Positions 42,293 through 50,630 of a stretch of DNA of 64,000 nt are shown in pieces (the stretch's first letter is position 1; every line of letters starts with the position of its first letter). This stretch comes from Flammeovirga agarivorans (GTDB lineage: Bacteria; Bacteroidota; Bacteroidia; Cytophagales; Flammeovirgaceae), in NCBI RefSeq assembly GCF_012641475.1, contig NZ_JABAIL010000004.1:62001-126000 (forward strand). Reading direction: 5' to 3'. The translations under genes were made by a program, and so were the position numbers. A model generated the notes under the pieces. That model made no database searches. It was not told where the DNA came from and saw only the letters and a program-made list of their open reading frames with translations.

Positions 42293-44881
42293 TTAATAAA
42301 AATCAACAGTTACGTTAGGCATCTGTGATTTGAATTGATCTACTTTTTTCTGATTTAATTTCGTTTTGTAGCATTTCAAGGACTTTAGTTTTGGTAGCCC
42401 TACTAAATACTTCAAGTTGTTTACGCTAGTATTGTAACATTCGAATGATGTTAAACCTTTCATATTCGTTACATATGATATGTTTTTCACCTTCACAATA
42501 CCAGAAACTTTTAATTTTTGCATCTTATTTAAACCTCCCAAAGCTGTAAATTTCTCCACCAAAGTATTTGAGATATTTAATGCAGTAAGATTGGTTAAAC
42601 CTGTAATAGGAGTAATGTCTGAAACAGGTGTATTATCAATAGATAACTCCTCTAAAGATTTAATTCCTGAAATAGGTGATAAATCATTAATTCTTGTAAA
42701 TGCAATATTCAATTCCTTTAAGTTGAATAGCATTGTTAAAGGAGAAAGGTTTCTAATGCTTTTATGGTTACTTAGATCAATTTCTTGAATAAGGTTGATT
42801 TTATGTAACTCAATTTTTGTAGGTTGATCACTCTTGATCTTTGCTTGATCACCGAATACTTTTTTCCAGTCAGCATTTAGACCATCCCACCACATTTGAA
42901 GTTTTGCTGTTCTAAAAATCACCAAAGCAGCTGATTCTTTAGAGAAAGCGATAAATGCATTTTCATCACATTGCGTATTGTCTGCTTCAATTAATTTTAA
43001 AGAAGAAAGCTTTTTAAGTGGTGTAACTGAGCTTACTGAAGTATTTGAAATATCAATCTTTGATAGCTTATTTGCATTTTCTAAAGCTGATAAATCAGAT
43101 ACGTTAGTACCTCTCAGGTTTAATTTTCTAAGAAGTTTATTGTTTTCTAAAACTGAGATGTCGGTTACCTTTGTTCCTTTTAGATTTAATTCTGAAAGGT
43201 TAGGGCAGCTTTTCAATACTTCAATAGATGTGATACCTGTATTCGATGCATCTAACTTTTCTAAGTTGACTAAGAAACTTAATGGTTCTAAAGTCTGAAT
43301 ACCTTCAGTTAGGTGCAAGTCCAATTCTTTGATGTTGGCAATTTGTTGTAATTGCTCTTTCTCAGGCGTTCCTGATAATCCAGCTGTAGCAAGTAACGTT
43401 TTTTGCCATACTACAGGTAATCCTTCCCACCATGTTTTCAACTGTCCTGATCCATAGATTACAAGAGTTGAAGGATGTGACCTCATAAAATTTTGAGCTA
43501 TTGAAGTATTGATTTGAGTACCATCACAATACACTCTTTCAATATTCTCTAATTTACTTAATGGTGATAAATCACTAATGCCAGTATTGTCAGCAGATAA
43601 TGTTTTTAGTGCTGATGTTGTGGATAAAGCAGTTAATTCAGCTACTTGGGTATCATCAATTGTCAACTGCTCTAAAGCCGTTAAGCCCATTAAAGCATCG
43701 ATACTTGTAATTTTAGTATTTGATAAATCTAATGATCTAAGTTGCTTAGTTGTGTTTAACGTCGAAATATCTTCTACTTGAGTATCGTTTGCCCATAATA
43801 CTTTTAGTTGTTCCAGTCCGTAAAGTGCACTGATATCACTAATATTAGTATTGAAAATATAAAGTTCACTAAGGTGTTCGAAATTTTCAACTACGCTAAT
43901 GTCTTCAACTTGTGTATCATTAATCATTAATACCTCAATATTGGTACAATAAATAAGTGGATGTAATGAGTTGATGCCGGTCATTTCTGAACGTAAAGTT
44001 TTCAGATTTGTTAGTGTTCTAATTGGTGATAGATCATTAACACCTGTACCAGAAATATTTAAATCTTCAAGGTTTCTTAGTTTACCAAGAGGGGCTAAAG
44101 TCATAATCTCAGGGTTAAGAGAAACATCTAACTCTTTCTTTTGTAAGAAGCCTTCGATATGTTTATAGATACTCTCATCTAATGGAAGTGTACTGTCGTT
44201 CTTTGTAATCATCACAGAATCGATGATCGAAAGCACTTCATTTAGAGGTAAACCATTGCTTAAAGTTACCTCATGAGCAGCAATGTCTCTCCAAGTGTCA
44301 TCCAATTTATTCCACCATAAAGCCATGTCTTCTTTCTGGCTTAATTTAGTGGTGTAGATCGATGCAATTTTCAACTCTTGTTCATCAGGGTTTAAGTTGA
44401 TTTCAACAAAACGCTCCATTGAATTATCAAGAGTATCATTCATTACAGTGATAGCTTTCAGTTTTCTAGTAAGTTCAACTGTAAAATATAGTTCACCTTC
44501 TGTAGTGACACTGTGAGAGATATTTTCAATGATAAATTCAAACTCCGCCTGCTTAAAAAAGAAATCAATATCTTTTAAATAGGCTTGAACATCTTTATTA
44601 GACACCACCTGACGGTTTGGATCTAAATCGTCTTCTATTTGGGTTTTATCAGATTCGAAAACTTTAAGGTAAGTTTCGTTTATGATAATCCCTTTTTCTT
44701 GGTTAGTATAATCATCTCCAGCGATATCATTTAGCATCCCCTGGAAATACATAACAAGATCTTTAGCTTGGGATTTATACTCTTCTAATTTTTCTGCAGG
44801 AATCTCATTTTCTTGAGCCATAGCAGAGGTAGAGAATAGTATACTTAAAAGCAGGTATATGTGATATACTCTTTTCATCAC
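42293..44881 (-). CDS. exported leucine-rich-repeat protein with three WW-motif/LRR units
   Basis: An 862-residue exported protein (signal peptide to about residue 22, MAQENE). Residues 40-180 form an alpha/beta module like those in the upstream genes (YLKVFESDKTQIEDD...VQAYLKD...GELYFTVELTRK). Then come three units, each starting with a W-W-x-x-L...W motif (WW at 189, 484 and 664; second W at 197, 492 and 672), followed by SDS22/internalin-type repeats (e.g. LEDLNISGTGVNDLSP, LRSLDLSNTKITSIDAL), and capped by an F...(S)...V.(I/V)(Y/F) strand (about 465-476, 646-656 and 850-862). It is the last gene of the operon and ends in a terminator. It probably presents a protein-binding solenoid in the periplasm or on the surface. 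Confidence 0.85.
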   Translation of the reverse strand: MMKRVYHIYLLLSILFSTSAMAQENEIPAEKLEEYKSQAKDLVMYFQGMLNDIAGDDYTNQEKGIIINETYLKVFESDKTQIEDDLDPNRQVVSNKDVQAYLKDIDFFFKQAEFEFIIENISHSVTTEGELYFTVELTRKLKAITVMNDTLDNSMERFVEINLNPDEQELKIASIYTTKLSQKEDMALWWNKLDDTWRDIAAHEVTLSNGLPLNEVLSIIDSVMITKNDSTLPLDESIYKHIEGFLQKKELDVSLNPEIMTLAPLGKLRNLEDLNISGTGVNDLSPIRTLTNLKTLRSEMTGINSLHPLIYCTNIEVLMINDTQVEDISVVENFEHLSELYIFNTNISDISALYGLEQLKVLWANDTQVEDISTLNTTKQLRSLDLSNTKITSIDALMGLTALEQLTIDDTQVAELTALSTTSALKTLSADNTGISDLSPLSKLENIERVYCDGTQINTSIAQNFMRSHPSTLVIYGSGQLKTWWEGLPVVWQKTLLATAGLSGTPEKEQLQQIANIKELDLHLTEGIQTLEPLSFLVNLEKLDASNTGITSIEVLKSCPNLSELNLKGTKVTDISVLENNKLLRKLNLRGTNVSDLSALENANKLSKIDISNTSVSSVTPLKKLSSLKLIEADNTQCDENAFIAFSKESAALVIFRTAKLQMWWDGLNADWKKVFGDQAKIKSDQPTKIELHKINLIQEIDLSNHKSIRNLSPLTMLFNLKELNIAFTRINDLSPISGIKSLEELSIDNTPVSDITPITGLTNLTALNISNTLVEKFTALGGLNKMQKLKVSGIVKVKNISYVTNMKGLTSFECYNTSVNNLKYLVGLPKLKSLKCYKTKLNQKKVDQFKSQMPNVTVDFY

Positions 44882-44941
44882 AGATTTATAGTTTGTTCAA
44901 TTATTTTCTATTTACTTTTCTATAACTACAAACACAAAGTA

Positions 44942-45772
44942 TTATTGTTTGTGTAAAATGTAGTTATACCAAACTTCCTTGTCTTCAGGTTTTAAAGGCA
45001 TCAGATTGGAAATCATCCAGCCTGAGTTATAAGAATCTCTTTCGAATTGTTCTACAGAGAAGTACCAACCTTCTATTTGTAAGACATGGAATTTTACATT
45101 AGAAACCGTCACAAAAGTAAGGTCTCCAGACTTTATTAAGAAGAACAGGATAGACAAGTAATCTACCTCATGTTCGTTTGTAGCATAATCTTCTAGCTCA
45201 TCAGTGTCTCTAAATGCTCGATGTAAATTCATGAAATCGATTTCATGAGACATAGGATGTAAGAAGTTCTTTTTATCAGAATTGTTGGCAAATAAGCCTT
45301 GGATTTGGTTAGAGTAGCAATCAAATAAGGCCCACTTATAACCTAAGCTGTCAGGTTGAAGCTTTAAGTACAATGTGATATTTGTGTTTTTACCTTTGTA
45401 TAAAAAACGTGATTCCACTTCAGCAAAATAGCCTCCTTGGTGTTTTTCAATAAACTTGGGTGATTTTTTGTTCGTCACATCATCAATGAAATCATTTTTC
45501 ATCTTTCGAGTGATGCTTTGGTTCTGACCATCGAACAAAATTTCAAGATATTTCTTTCGTTGCGTGGGCTCTCTAAACTTATAAGATCCAGTAGGGTAAG
45601 GTTGCCCGTTTACATCCTCCTCATTATTGAATCTTTTGATGAACTGAGTGAATTGCTTTGTTTCAGCATATAACTTAGATTCATCTCCTTTGTAATTTCC
45701 AATGGTCTGTCCGTTAGCATCAAAATTGCCAACATAGACCAAAGCGATAATAATGTATATTAACTTCCTCAT
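44942..45772 (-). CDS. exported protein of unknown function, envelope operon member
   Basis: A 276-residue protein with a signal peptide (ending NFDANGQTI). It opens with an SKLYAETKQFTQFIKRFNNEED helix, then a RKKYLEILFDG turn, a KKSPKFIEKHQGGYFAEVESRFLYKG strand pair, and a long alpha/beta middle. The N-terminal part follows the helix-(R/K)KYLxxL-strand plan of its neighbours, but this is the most diverged member. The rest (ALFDCYSNQIQGLF, HEIDFMNLHRAF, WYFSVEQFERDSYNSGWMISNL) is unrecognised. It lies between the 197-residue gene (77 bases upstream) and the LRR gene (60 bases downstream) in the same direction, with no terminator, so it is part of the operon. Confidence 0.8.
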   Translation of the reverse strand: MRKLIYIIIALVYVGNFDANGQTIGNYKGDESKLYAETKQFTQFIKRFNNEEDVNGQPYPTGSYKFREPTQRKKYLEILFDGQNQSITRKMKNDFIDDVTNKKSPKFIEKHQGGYFAEVESRFLYKGKNTNITLYLKLQPDSLGYKWALFDCYSNQIQGLFANNSDKKNFLHPMSHEIDFMNLHRAFRDTDELEDYATNEHEVDYLSILFFLIKSGDLTFVTVSNVKFHVLQIEGWYFSVEQFERDSYNSGWMISNLMPLKPEDKEVWYNYILHKQ

Positions 45773-45849
45773 TAATAAAAAATAAGCTCAATTGATACGA
45801 GTATTTGTTGATAATATCGTACCAATTAAGCCATATAATAAGATTTTGA

Positions 45850-46443
45850 TTAACCTTTCTTTGTTTCAGATACTCTGATGTCTCCTAACAATACATCCCA
45901 GAATCCGATTTCTCTACCACCGATTTGAGTAGTTTTACGCTCAACATACACAGTAATGTCTTTCTTTGTGATGTCTTTGTAAACCATCCCGTCTTCAGTT
46001 ACACCCGTAAATTTTTGGTAAATAGTAATTACACCAACATATCTACCATCAGGTTGTTTTTCTAAATCTGAGATATATTGAATATCAAACCACTCAATAT
46101 TTACAGACTTATAGTTTAATTTATTTAAACGCTCTAAATATTTCTTGATGTCAAAATATCTAATTTGTTTTTTTCCTAAAGTGGAAACACCCATTTGAGC
46201 ATCTTCAACAAATAGCTCTAAAGCACGCTCAATTACTCTGTTTGCTTCAGAGAATGAAGTCTCTTTATCACCAATTTTGCTAATATATTTACTTAAATCA
46301 TGTACTTTCTCTAAAGCCAATGAGTCAATTGCAGCCTTACGAGCAGGAGGCATTGGGGGTTCTTCTTTTGGAGCGTCTTGAGCAAATACCTGAAGCCCAA
46401 TAAGACAGAAAAATAATATGCTTAAATTTTTAATGCTTTTCAT
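45850..46443 (-). CDS. exported alpha/beta-module protein of the envelope operon
   Basis: A 197-residue protein with a signal peptide (ending LQVFAQDA) and a Pro-rich linker (PKEEPPMPP). The core is a helix (EANRVIERALELF), a short strand, RYFDIKKYLERLNKL, then long strands (VNIEWFDIQYISDLEKQPDGRYVGVITIYQKF, DITKKDITVYVER, GFWDVLLGDIRV). This helix-strand-KYLxRL-strand plan resembles small NTF2/SnoaL-like or lipocalin-like folds and is shared with the 123- and 217-residue neighbours and the LRR protein's N-terminus. The gap from the previous gene is 4 bases and to the next 77. The function is unknown. Confidence 0.8.
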   Translation of the reverse strand: MKSIKNLSILFFCLIGLQVFAQDAPKEEPPMPPARKAAIDSLALEKVHDLSKYISKIGDKETSFSEANRVIERALELFVEDAQMGVSTLGKKQIRYFDIKKYLERLNKLNYKSVNIEWFDIQYISDLEKQPDGRYVGVITIYQKFTGVTEDGMVYKDITKKDITVYVERKTTQIGGREIGFWDVLLGDIRVSETKKG

Positions 46444-46447
46444 AATA

Positions 46448-46819
46448 TCAATAAGTTTCTGTAATGGTTAAACCAATGATTCGACCTTTGGTGTCAAATC
46501 CATAAATGTCTTTTGCTTTGATCACTATCGCATTATCTCCCATTTTACTTAATCTGTAAAAATACTTACGTGGAGAATACTCCCTGTCATCACCTCTATT
46601 ACCTATATAATCGATTTCGATTTTTGCTTTAGGTGAAAAAAGGGATGAAGCATAATCAATCAACCTTCCAATTTCAGCACTAGGTGTTTTACGGTCGGTT
46701 AGATCTTGAATGATCTCATTTAACTTGTTTGCTGTTACTTCTTTGGCAGAATTCTGAGCAAATGAGAAAGAACAAGAAAAAATGAACAGGAGTGTTATAC
46801 AAAGCTTATTAAAAGACAT
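46448..46819 (-). CDS. small exported alpha/beta-module protein of the envelope operon
   Basis: A 123-residue protein with a signal peptide (ending SFSFAQNS). The mature part is one module: AEIGRLIDYASSLFSPKAKIEIDYIG, YSPRKYFYRLSKMGD, and GFDTKGRIIGLTITETY. It is the shortest version of the motif series IxxAxxLF - RKYxxRL - GxIxxLxI seen across the operon. It starts one base after the upstream lipoprotein gene ends and is followed after 4 bases by the 197-residue gene, indicating tight co-translation. The function is unknown. Confidence 0.8.
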   Translation of the reverse strand: MSFNKLCITLLFIFSCSFSFAQNSAKEVTANKLNEIIQDLTDRKTPSAEIGRLIDYASSLFSPKAKIEIDYIGNRGDDREYSPRKYFYRLSKMGDNAIVIKAKDIYGFDTKGRIIGLTITETY

Positions 46820-46820
46820 C

Positions 46821-47474
46821 TTATTGTTTAGTCAAGATTAATTCAGTGATTTTGCCGTTGGCGTCTTTCTTGAATTCTTTGATTTTGTTTGGTTTACCTT
46901 GAACGTCTTTTAATTTGTCAAGATATTTCTGAGCTGTAGTCGGTCTGTCGTAATCAACGATATCACCGTCGTTATAAATTTCGATAAGTACAGGTACATC
47001 AGGAGACGCAAATAAAGCCATAGCCTCAGTAATCATCAGGTTAGCTTCTTGTGTATTACCAGCTCCAGTAATATTATCCATCAAGTAATAAATATCTCTT
47101 TTTTGAGCTTCTTGAGCCTTAGCTTGTGCCGCTTCTTCTTTGGCTTTTTGTTCAGCAGCTAATTTTTCTTCTAATGCTTTACGCGATGAAGCTAAATGAG
47201 CTTCAGTTTTAGCAATTAAATCTTTTGCTGTAGCATCTTCTAAATTATATGATTTAATTTCATTCAAACGAGCTTCGTCAGCAGTCAATTCGTCCAATGA
47301 AGTATACTCTTTGCTAGCCATAGCTTCCATATCAGCTACTGCTTTTTGTGTTTTTGCTAATAATTCTTGTTGCGCCTTTTCTGCAGCAATTTTCTTTTGA
47401 CTCTTACAGCCAGTAAAAGAAACAGACATAACTACAGCCATCAATAGGGCAGTGATAATTGATGTTTTGTTCAT
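46821..47474 (-). CDS. lipoprotein with coiled coil and alpha/beta module, first gene of the envelope operon
   Basis: I choose the ATG at 47474 (MNKTSIITALL), giving 217 residues; the frame reaches back to 47510, but that extension precedes a standard lipoprotein signal. The lipobox is SFTGCKSQ. Residues 25-125 are an Ala/Glu/Lys-rich coiled coil (EKLAAEQKAKEEAAQAKAQ), then a module with MITEAMALFASPDVPVLIEIYND, TTAQKYLDKLKDV and GKITELILTK, which parallels the downstream proteins. The lipid anchor and coiled coil suggest a scaffold in the periplasm. It heads a five-gene operon; the regulatory region is shared with the divergent glutathione peroxidase gene. Confidence 0.85.
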   Translation of the reverse strand: MNKTSIITALLMAVVMSVSFTGCKSQKKIAAEKAQQELLAKTQKAVADMEAMASKEYTSLDELTADEARLNEIKSYNLEDATAKDLIAKTEAHLASSRKALEEKLAAEQKAKEEAAQAKAQEAQKRDIYYLMDNITGAGNTQEANLMITEAMALFASPDVPVLIEIYNDGDIVDYDRPTTAQKYLDKLKDVQGKPNKIKEFKKDANGKITELILTKQ

Positions 47475-47745
47475 TTTAGAAATTGTTTTTTGTTCACCAT
47501 CGCCAACCACATCATCTAGATATATTGTAAGAAGTTGAAGTTAGAAATAGATCAAGATAAACGTTGATTATATTAAATATAAATTTTTTTCAATTTAAGC
47601 ATATTAGCTAATAACGGAATATAAATAATCATGATTTACAAAAATTAAGACTTAAAAAGACGGATTTTAAATTCATATAACCTAATAATAAAATTTCTCA
47701 AACAATTTTGTGTGTATTATGTTTTTCTTTTGAAACTTCAATACT

Positions 47746-47753
47746 TACATTTG
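47746..47753 (+). promoter_or_regulatory. -7 box of the glutathione peroxidase gene
   Basis: TACATTTG matches TAnnTTTG, with a T-run (47722-47726) at the -33 distance. It lies inside the open frame that reaches back to 47708, supporting the ATG at 47792 as the true start. Confidence 0.5.
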
Positions 47754-47791
47754 ATGTGAATATTTATTCACTTATAAATAATCAAAATATA

Positions 47792-48277
47792 ATGAGCGCT
47801 CAATTTTATAATTATACAGCTGAAAACCCTCAAGGAGAAGAAATCTCCATGTCTGATTTTGAAGGAAAAGTTGTGTTGATTGTCAACACTGCTACTCAAT
47901 GCGGACTAACTCCACAGTTTGATGGTTTAGAAAATCTATATCAAGAATTTAAAGACAAAGAGTTTATTGTTTTAGGTTTTCCATGCAATCAATTTGCTGG
48001 TCAGGAGCCATTATCGAATGATGAGATGGTATCAGCTTGTCGTTTAAACCATGGAGTAACTTTCCCATTGTTCAAAAAGATTGATGTAAATGGTGGAGAT
48101 GCTCACCCTATTTATAAATACCTAAAAGATGTATTGCCGGGTACATTGGTGAATGCTATTAAATGGAATTTCACTAAATTCTTAATCGGTAAAGATGGTA
48201 AACCATTGAAGAGGTATTCTCCAACGACAAAACCAGAAAGTATTAAAAAGGATATTGAAAAAGCATTAAATGCTTAG
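47792..48277 (+). CDS. glutathione peroxidase family protein (thiol peroxidase type)
   Basis: A 161-residue cytoplasmic peroxidase. The active-site segment VLIVNTATQCGLTPQF has Cys37 in place of the selenocysteine, and the Gln and Trp of the catalytic tetrad lie in FPCNQFAGQEP and KWNFTKFLI. The FPCNQF cysteine may serve as a resolving residue, so thioredoxin rather than glutathione is the likely reductant. It reduces hydroperoxides. The longer open frame from 47708 adds 28 residues unlike the family, and a -7 box lies inside it, so I chose 47792. It is divergent from the envelope operon. Confidence 0.93.
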   Translation: MSAQFYNYTAENPQGEEISMSDFEGKVVLIVNTATQCGLTPQFDGLENLYQEFKDKEFIVLGFPCNQFAGQEPLSNDEMVSACRLNHGVTFPLFKKIDVNGGDAHPIYKYLKDVLPGTLVNAIKWNFTKFLIGKDGKPLKRYSPTTKPESIKKDIEKALNA

Positions 48278-48377
48278 AAAAATCTATTCCTATTTTATGT
48301 AGACCCAGTATAATTTAGTTTATGCTGGGTTTTCTGTTTATAATAGAATGTTAAAAAGTTGAGAATGAATTAGTCAA

Positions 48378-49097
48378 CTAATCCAATTCAAGCCCAAGCT
48401 TTTGTTGTAATGTTTTTAGAGAAGGGAATTTATTCTGTAGATATGCCAATTTATCTTGACTGTTATAAAGCTTTTTAGGTTCTCCGTCCACACTTTCTTG
48501 AACTTGAACTAGTTTAGTAGAAATCTCAATATTGTCATTTTGAAGATCCGTTCTTAGTTGTCTAAGCAATTCTGAACGAACAATATTTAGATGTTCACTT
48601 TGCAAGCTATTTGTAATGTGCACTAAAACATTCATCTGACTATCTAAAGAGATTTCAGATTCATCCAACAGAATTGAAGCAAATTTACTTTTACCGTTTG
48701 TTCTGTAACGATCAGCAAAAGATTTCCAAACCTTTTGAGCTTGTTCTAACGTAAAGGTTTTACCTGTTTTTAACGTAGACTCTTGCTTTTTGTTTGAGGT
48801 CGCTCTTCCATAAGCAGGAGGAGGTGGTGGTATTGCCCCTTGAGTTGCAGAAGCAGTAGGCATAGCAACAGCAGGTTGTTCTGCAGCCTTAATATCTTTA
48901 GCTTGTTTAGATAGGACACTTTTAAGCTGTTCTAAATTGCCAGATATTTGAGTTGTTTGCTGAACCTGTATTTTATTTTTCTCTTGTTCGAGATGGGCCA
49001 CCATAGATTTAGGCTGAGTTGAAGTAGTGGCTTTTTCGGGAGTTTTTTTAGCAAGTTTAGCTTGCTTAGCCCGCAACTCAGCTAGTCTTTTTTTTTT
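48378..49097 (-). CDS. dnaX: tau-specific C-terminal part of DnaX, in the -1 frame
   Basis: This is the continuation of dnaX after the A10 run (minus strand 49097-49088). Read in the -1 frame it gives KKKRLAELRAKQAKLAKK and runs to the stop at 48378, adding about 236 residues for a full tau of about 613. It contains a Gln/Ala/Pro linker with IPPPPPAYG, then a conserved C-terminal domain (FTLEQAQKVWKSFADRY, ISLDSQMNVLVHITNSLQSEHLNIVRSEL, KFPSLKTLQQKLGLELD). In E. coli the tau C-terminus binds the polymerase and helicase. No ATG exists near the frame start; a TTG at 49076 is the only nearby start, so fusion by frameshift is the likely route. Confidence 0.8.
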   Translation of the reverse strand, partial: KKKRLAELRAKQAKLAKKTPEKATTSTQPKSMVAHLEQEKNKIQVQQTTQISGNLEQLKSVLSKQAKDIKAAEQPAVAMPTASATQGAIPPPPPAYGRATSNKKQESTLKTGKTFTLEQAQKVWKSFADRYRTNGKSKFASILLDESEISLDSQMNVLVHITNSLQSEHLNIVRSELLRQLRTDLQNDNIEISTKLVQVQESVDGEPKKLYNSQDKLAYLQNKFPSLKTLQQKLGLELD

Positions 49098-50218
49098 ATT
49101 TCAATTTGAGCAAGTTGAATAGCTCTGTTGATGTGAGACATCTTCATAAGTGCTAATTCAACATGTAGTCTTTGGTTTTTACTTTCCTTGTATTTAACAT
49201 CACATTCACTTCCAAGATTAAGGGCAGTCATGATAAAAGACTGAGGAACCTCTTTTGCTTGTAGGCTATAGCGTTGTTTTACATTATCGGAAACATCTAA
49301 AAGCTCAATTGTTACTTCATCTTTACAAACAAGAATGTTTCTAAAGTGTTCACAAAGACCATTGATAAAGTTATGACCATCAAATCCTTTTCTTAGAATC
49401 TCATCAAATAAAAGCAGTGCCTGAGAAGCTTCACCTTTATTTAGGTAATCAGTTAACTTGAAATAATAGTCATAATCAAGGATATGTAAATTTTCAACAG
49501 TGGTTTGATAATCTACATGTTTATTATTGGAGAATGTACCGATCATATCAAACATAGAAAGTGCATCTCTCATACCACCATCTGCCTTTTGAGCGATCAG
49601 GTGAAGAGCGTCTTCGTCTGTTTTGATACCTTCTTGATCAGCAATATTCTGTAATTGCTTAACAATATCTTTGATGCCAATTCTATTGAAATCGAAAATC
49701 TGACATCTTGATAATATTGTAGGGAGGATTTTATGTTTTTCAGTAGTTGCCAAAATAAAGATGGCATAGCTAGGTGGCTCTTCTAATGTTTTAAGGAAGG
49801 CATTGAAGGCTGCAGTGGATAACATGTGCACCTCATCAATAATATATACCTTCTTTTTGCCAGGTTGAGGGGCATAGCGTACTTGCTCGATTAAGTTCCT
49901 AATATCCTCCACAGAGTTATTAGATGCAGCATCCAGCTCGACAATATTTAAAGAAGAGTTTTGATTAAAACTTGTACATGAAGCACATTCGTTACAAGGA
50001 TCACCAGATTCTGTTAAGTTATCACAGTTAATGGTTTTTGCTAAGATTCTTGCATTTGTTGTTTTACCTACACCTCGAGGTCCACAAAAAAGAAATGCTT
50101 GTGCAAGATGATTACTCATCACAGCATTTTTTAATGTGTTTGTGATATGCTCTTGACCAACAACGGTTTGGAATGTATTCGGACGGTACTTACGTGCCGA
50201 AACAACAAAATTATCCAT
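49082..50218 (-). CDS. dnaX: DNA polymerase III gamma (clamp-loader ATPase) portion of DnaX
   Basis: A 378-residue AAA+ clamp-loader subunit in the zero frame. The Walker A motif GPRGVGKTT lies near 46-54, a four-Cys zinc module (CDNLTESGDPCNECASC) at about 65-81, the Walker B/DEVH motif IIDEVHML near 124, and the sensor/arginine-finger SRC motif LSRCQIF near 168. After domain III it ends IEIKKKD, followed by TAG in the A10-G region. This short product equals the gamma form; tau requires a -1 shift. A TAACTTTG promoter lies upstream. It loads the sliding clamp at replication forks. Confidence 0.95.
   Translation of the reverse strand: MDNFVVSARKYRPNTFQTVVGQEHITNTLKNAVMSNHLAQAFLFCGPRGVGKTTNARILAKTINCDNLTESGDPCNECASCTSFNQNSSLNIVELDAASNNSVEDIRNLIEQVRYAPQPGKKKVYIIDEVHMLSTAAFNAFLKTLEEPPSYAIFILATTEKHKILPTILSRCQIFDFNRIGIKDIVKQLQNIADQEGIKTDEDALHLIAQKADGGMRDALSMFDMIGTFSNNKHVDYQTTVENLHILDYDYYFKLTDYLNKGEASQALLLFDEILRKGFDGHNFINGLCEHFRNILVCKDEVTIELLDVSDNVKQRYSLQAKEVPQSFIMTALNLGSECDVKYKESKNQRLHVELALMKMSHINRAIQLAQIEIKKKD
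49088..49097 (-). other. dnaX: A10 slippery site in dnaX
   Basis: On the minus strand the run reads AT-A10-GACTAG. In the zero frame it gives AAA-AAA-AAA-GAC-TAG; a -1 slip gives ...AAA-AGA-CTA and opens the tau frame. E. coli uses a similar AAAAAAG -1 ribosomal site and Thermus thermophilus uses transcriptional slippage on an A9 run. Confidence 0.75.
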
Positions 50219-50251
50219 GTACTCTACTTATCGTTTCAATAAAATCCATAG

Positions 50252-50259
50252 CAAAGTTA
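50252..50259 (-). promoter_or_regulatory. -7 box of dnaX
   Basis: TAACTTTG on the minus strand (50259-50252) fits TAnnTTTG, with a TTTC near the -33 position at about 18 bases spacing, and lies 34 bases upstream of the dnaX start. Confidence 0.55.
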
Positions 50260-50418
50260 AAAAAAATGAGATCGTTTGAAACAGTTGAACCAATATTTAT
50301 TTGCAAATCAAGTATAACAATTTGATGAATTTGTTATGTGACAATACTTTAAATCCTTATTTAATAGTACTTTTCTTATAACTTATATGATGAATTTAGA
50401 AATGATAAAAAATATTTG

Positions 50419-50630
50419 TAAATTTGTATCATAACGATCGGTTCTTTTCACTAGAATGAACTGAACAAGTAAATTGACAATCTGATATCGAAAATACGAA
50501 TAGTAAACTGAGTTATCTTACAACCTTCCAACTAATAACAAAATAACAAACATTTTACTATACTGAATATATAAGACAAACTTTCAACTAAACAGATCGC
50601 ACATTATAAAAATGTTGCGATCTTTTTTTT
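50419..50630 (+). ncRNA. candidate small RNA or attenuated leader
   Basis: A TAAATTTG -7 box (50419-50426) with a TTTA near -33 is followed about 200 bases later by a strong hairpin (arms 50594-50604 and 50612-50622, near-perfect) and a T-run from 50622. No ORF occupies the transcript from about 50434 to 50630. It could be a free small RNA of about 200 nt, or a leader with an attenuator for the phosphatase gene, whose first ATG lies inside the hairpin. Confidence 0.4.

Noticed and set aside
42480-44168. Several plus-strand ORFs over the LRR gene
   Set aside because: Their periodicity mirrors the leucine-rich repeats on the opposite strand; they are shadow frames.
47708-47791. 28-residue N-terminal extension of the glutathione peroxidase
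   Set aside because: Contains the promoter-like TACATTTG box and is unlike the family's N-terminus.
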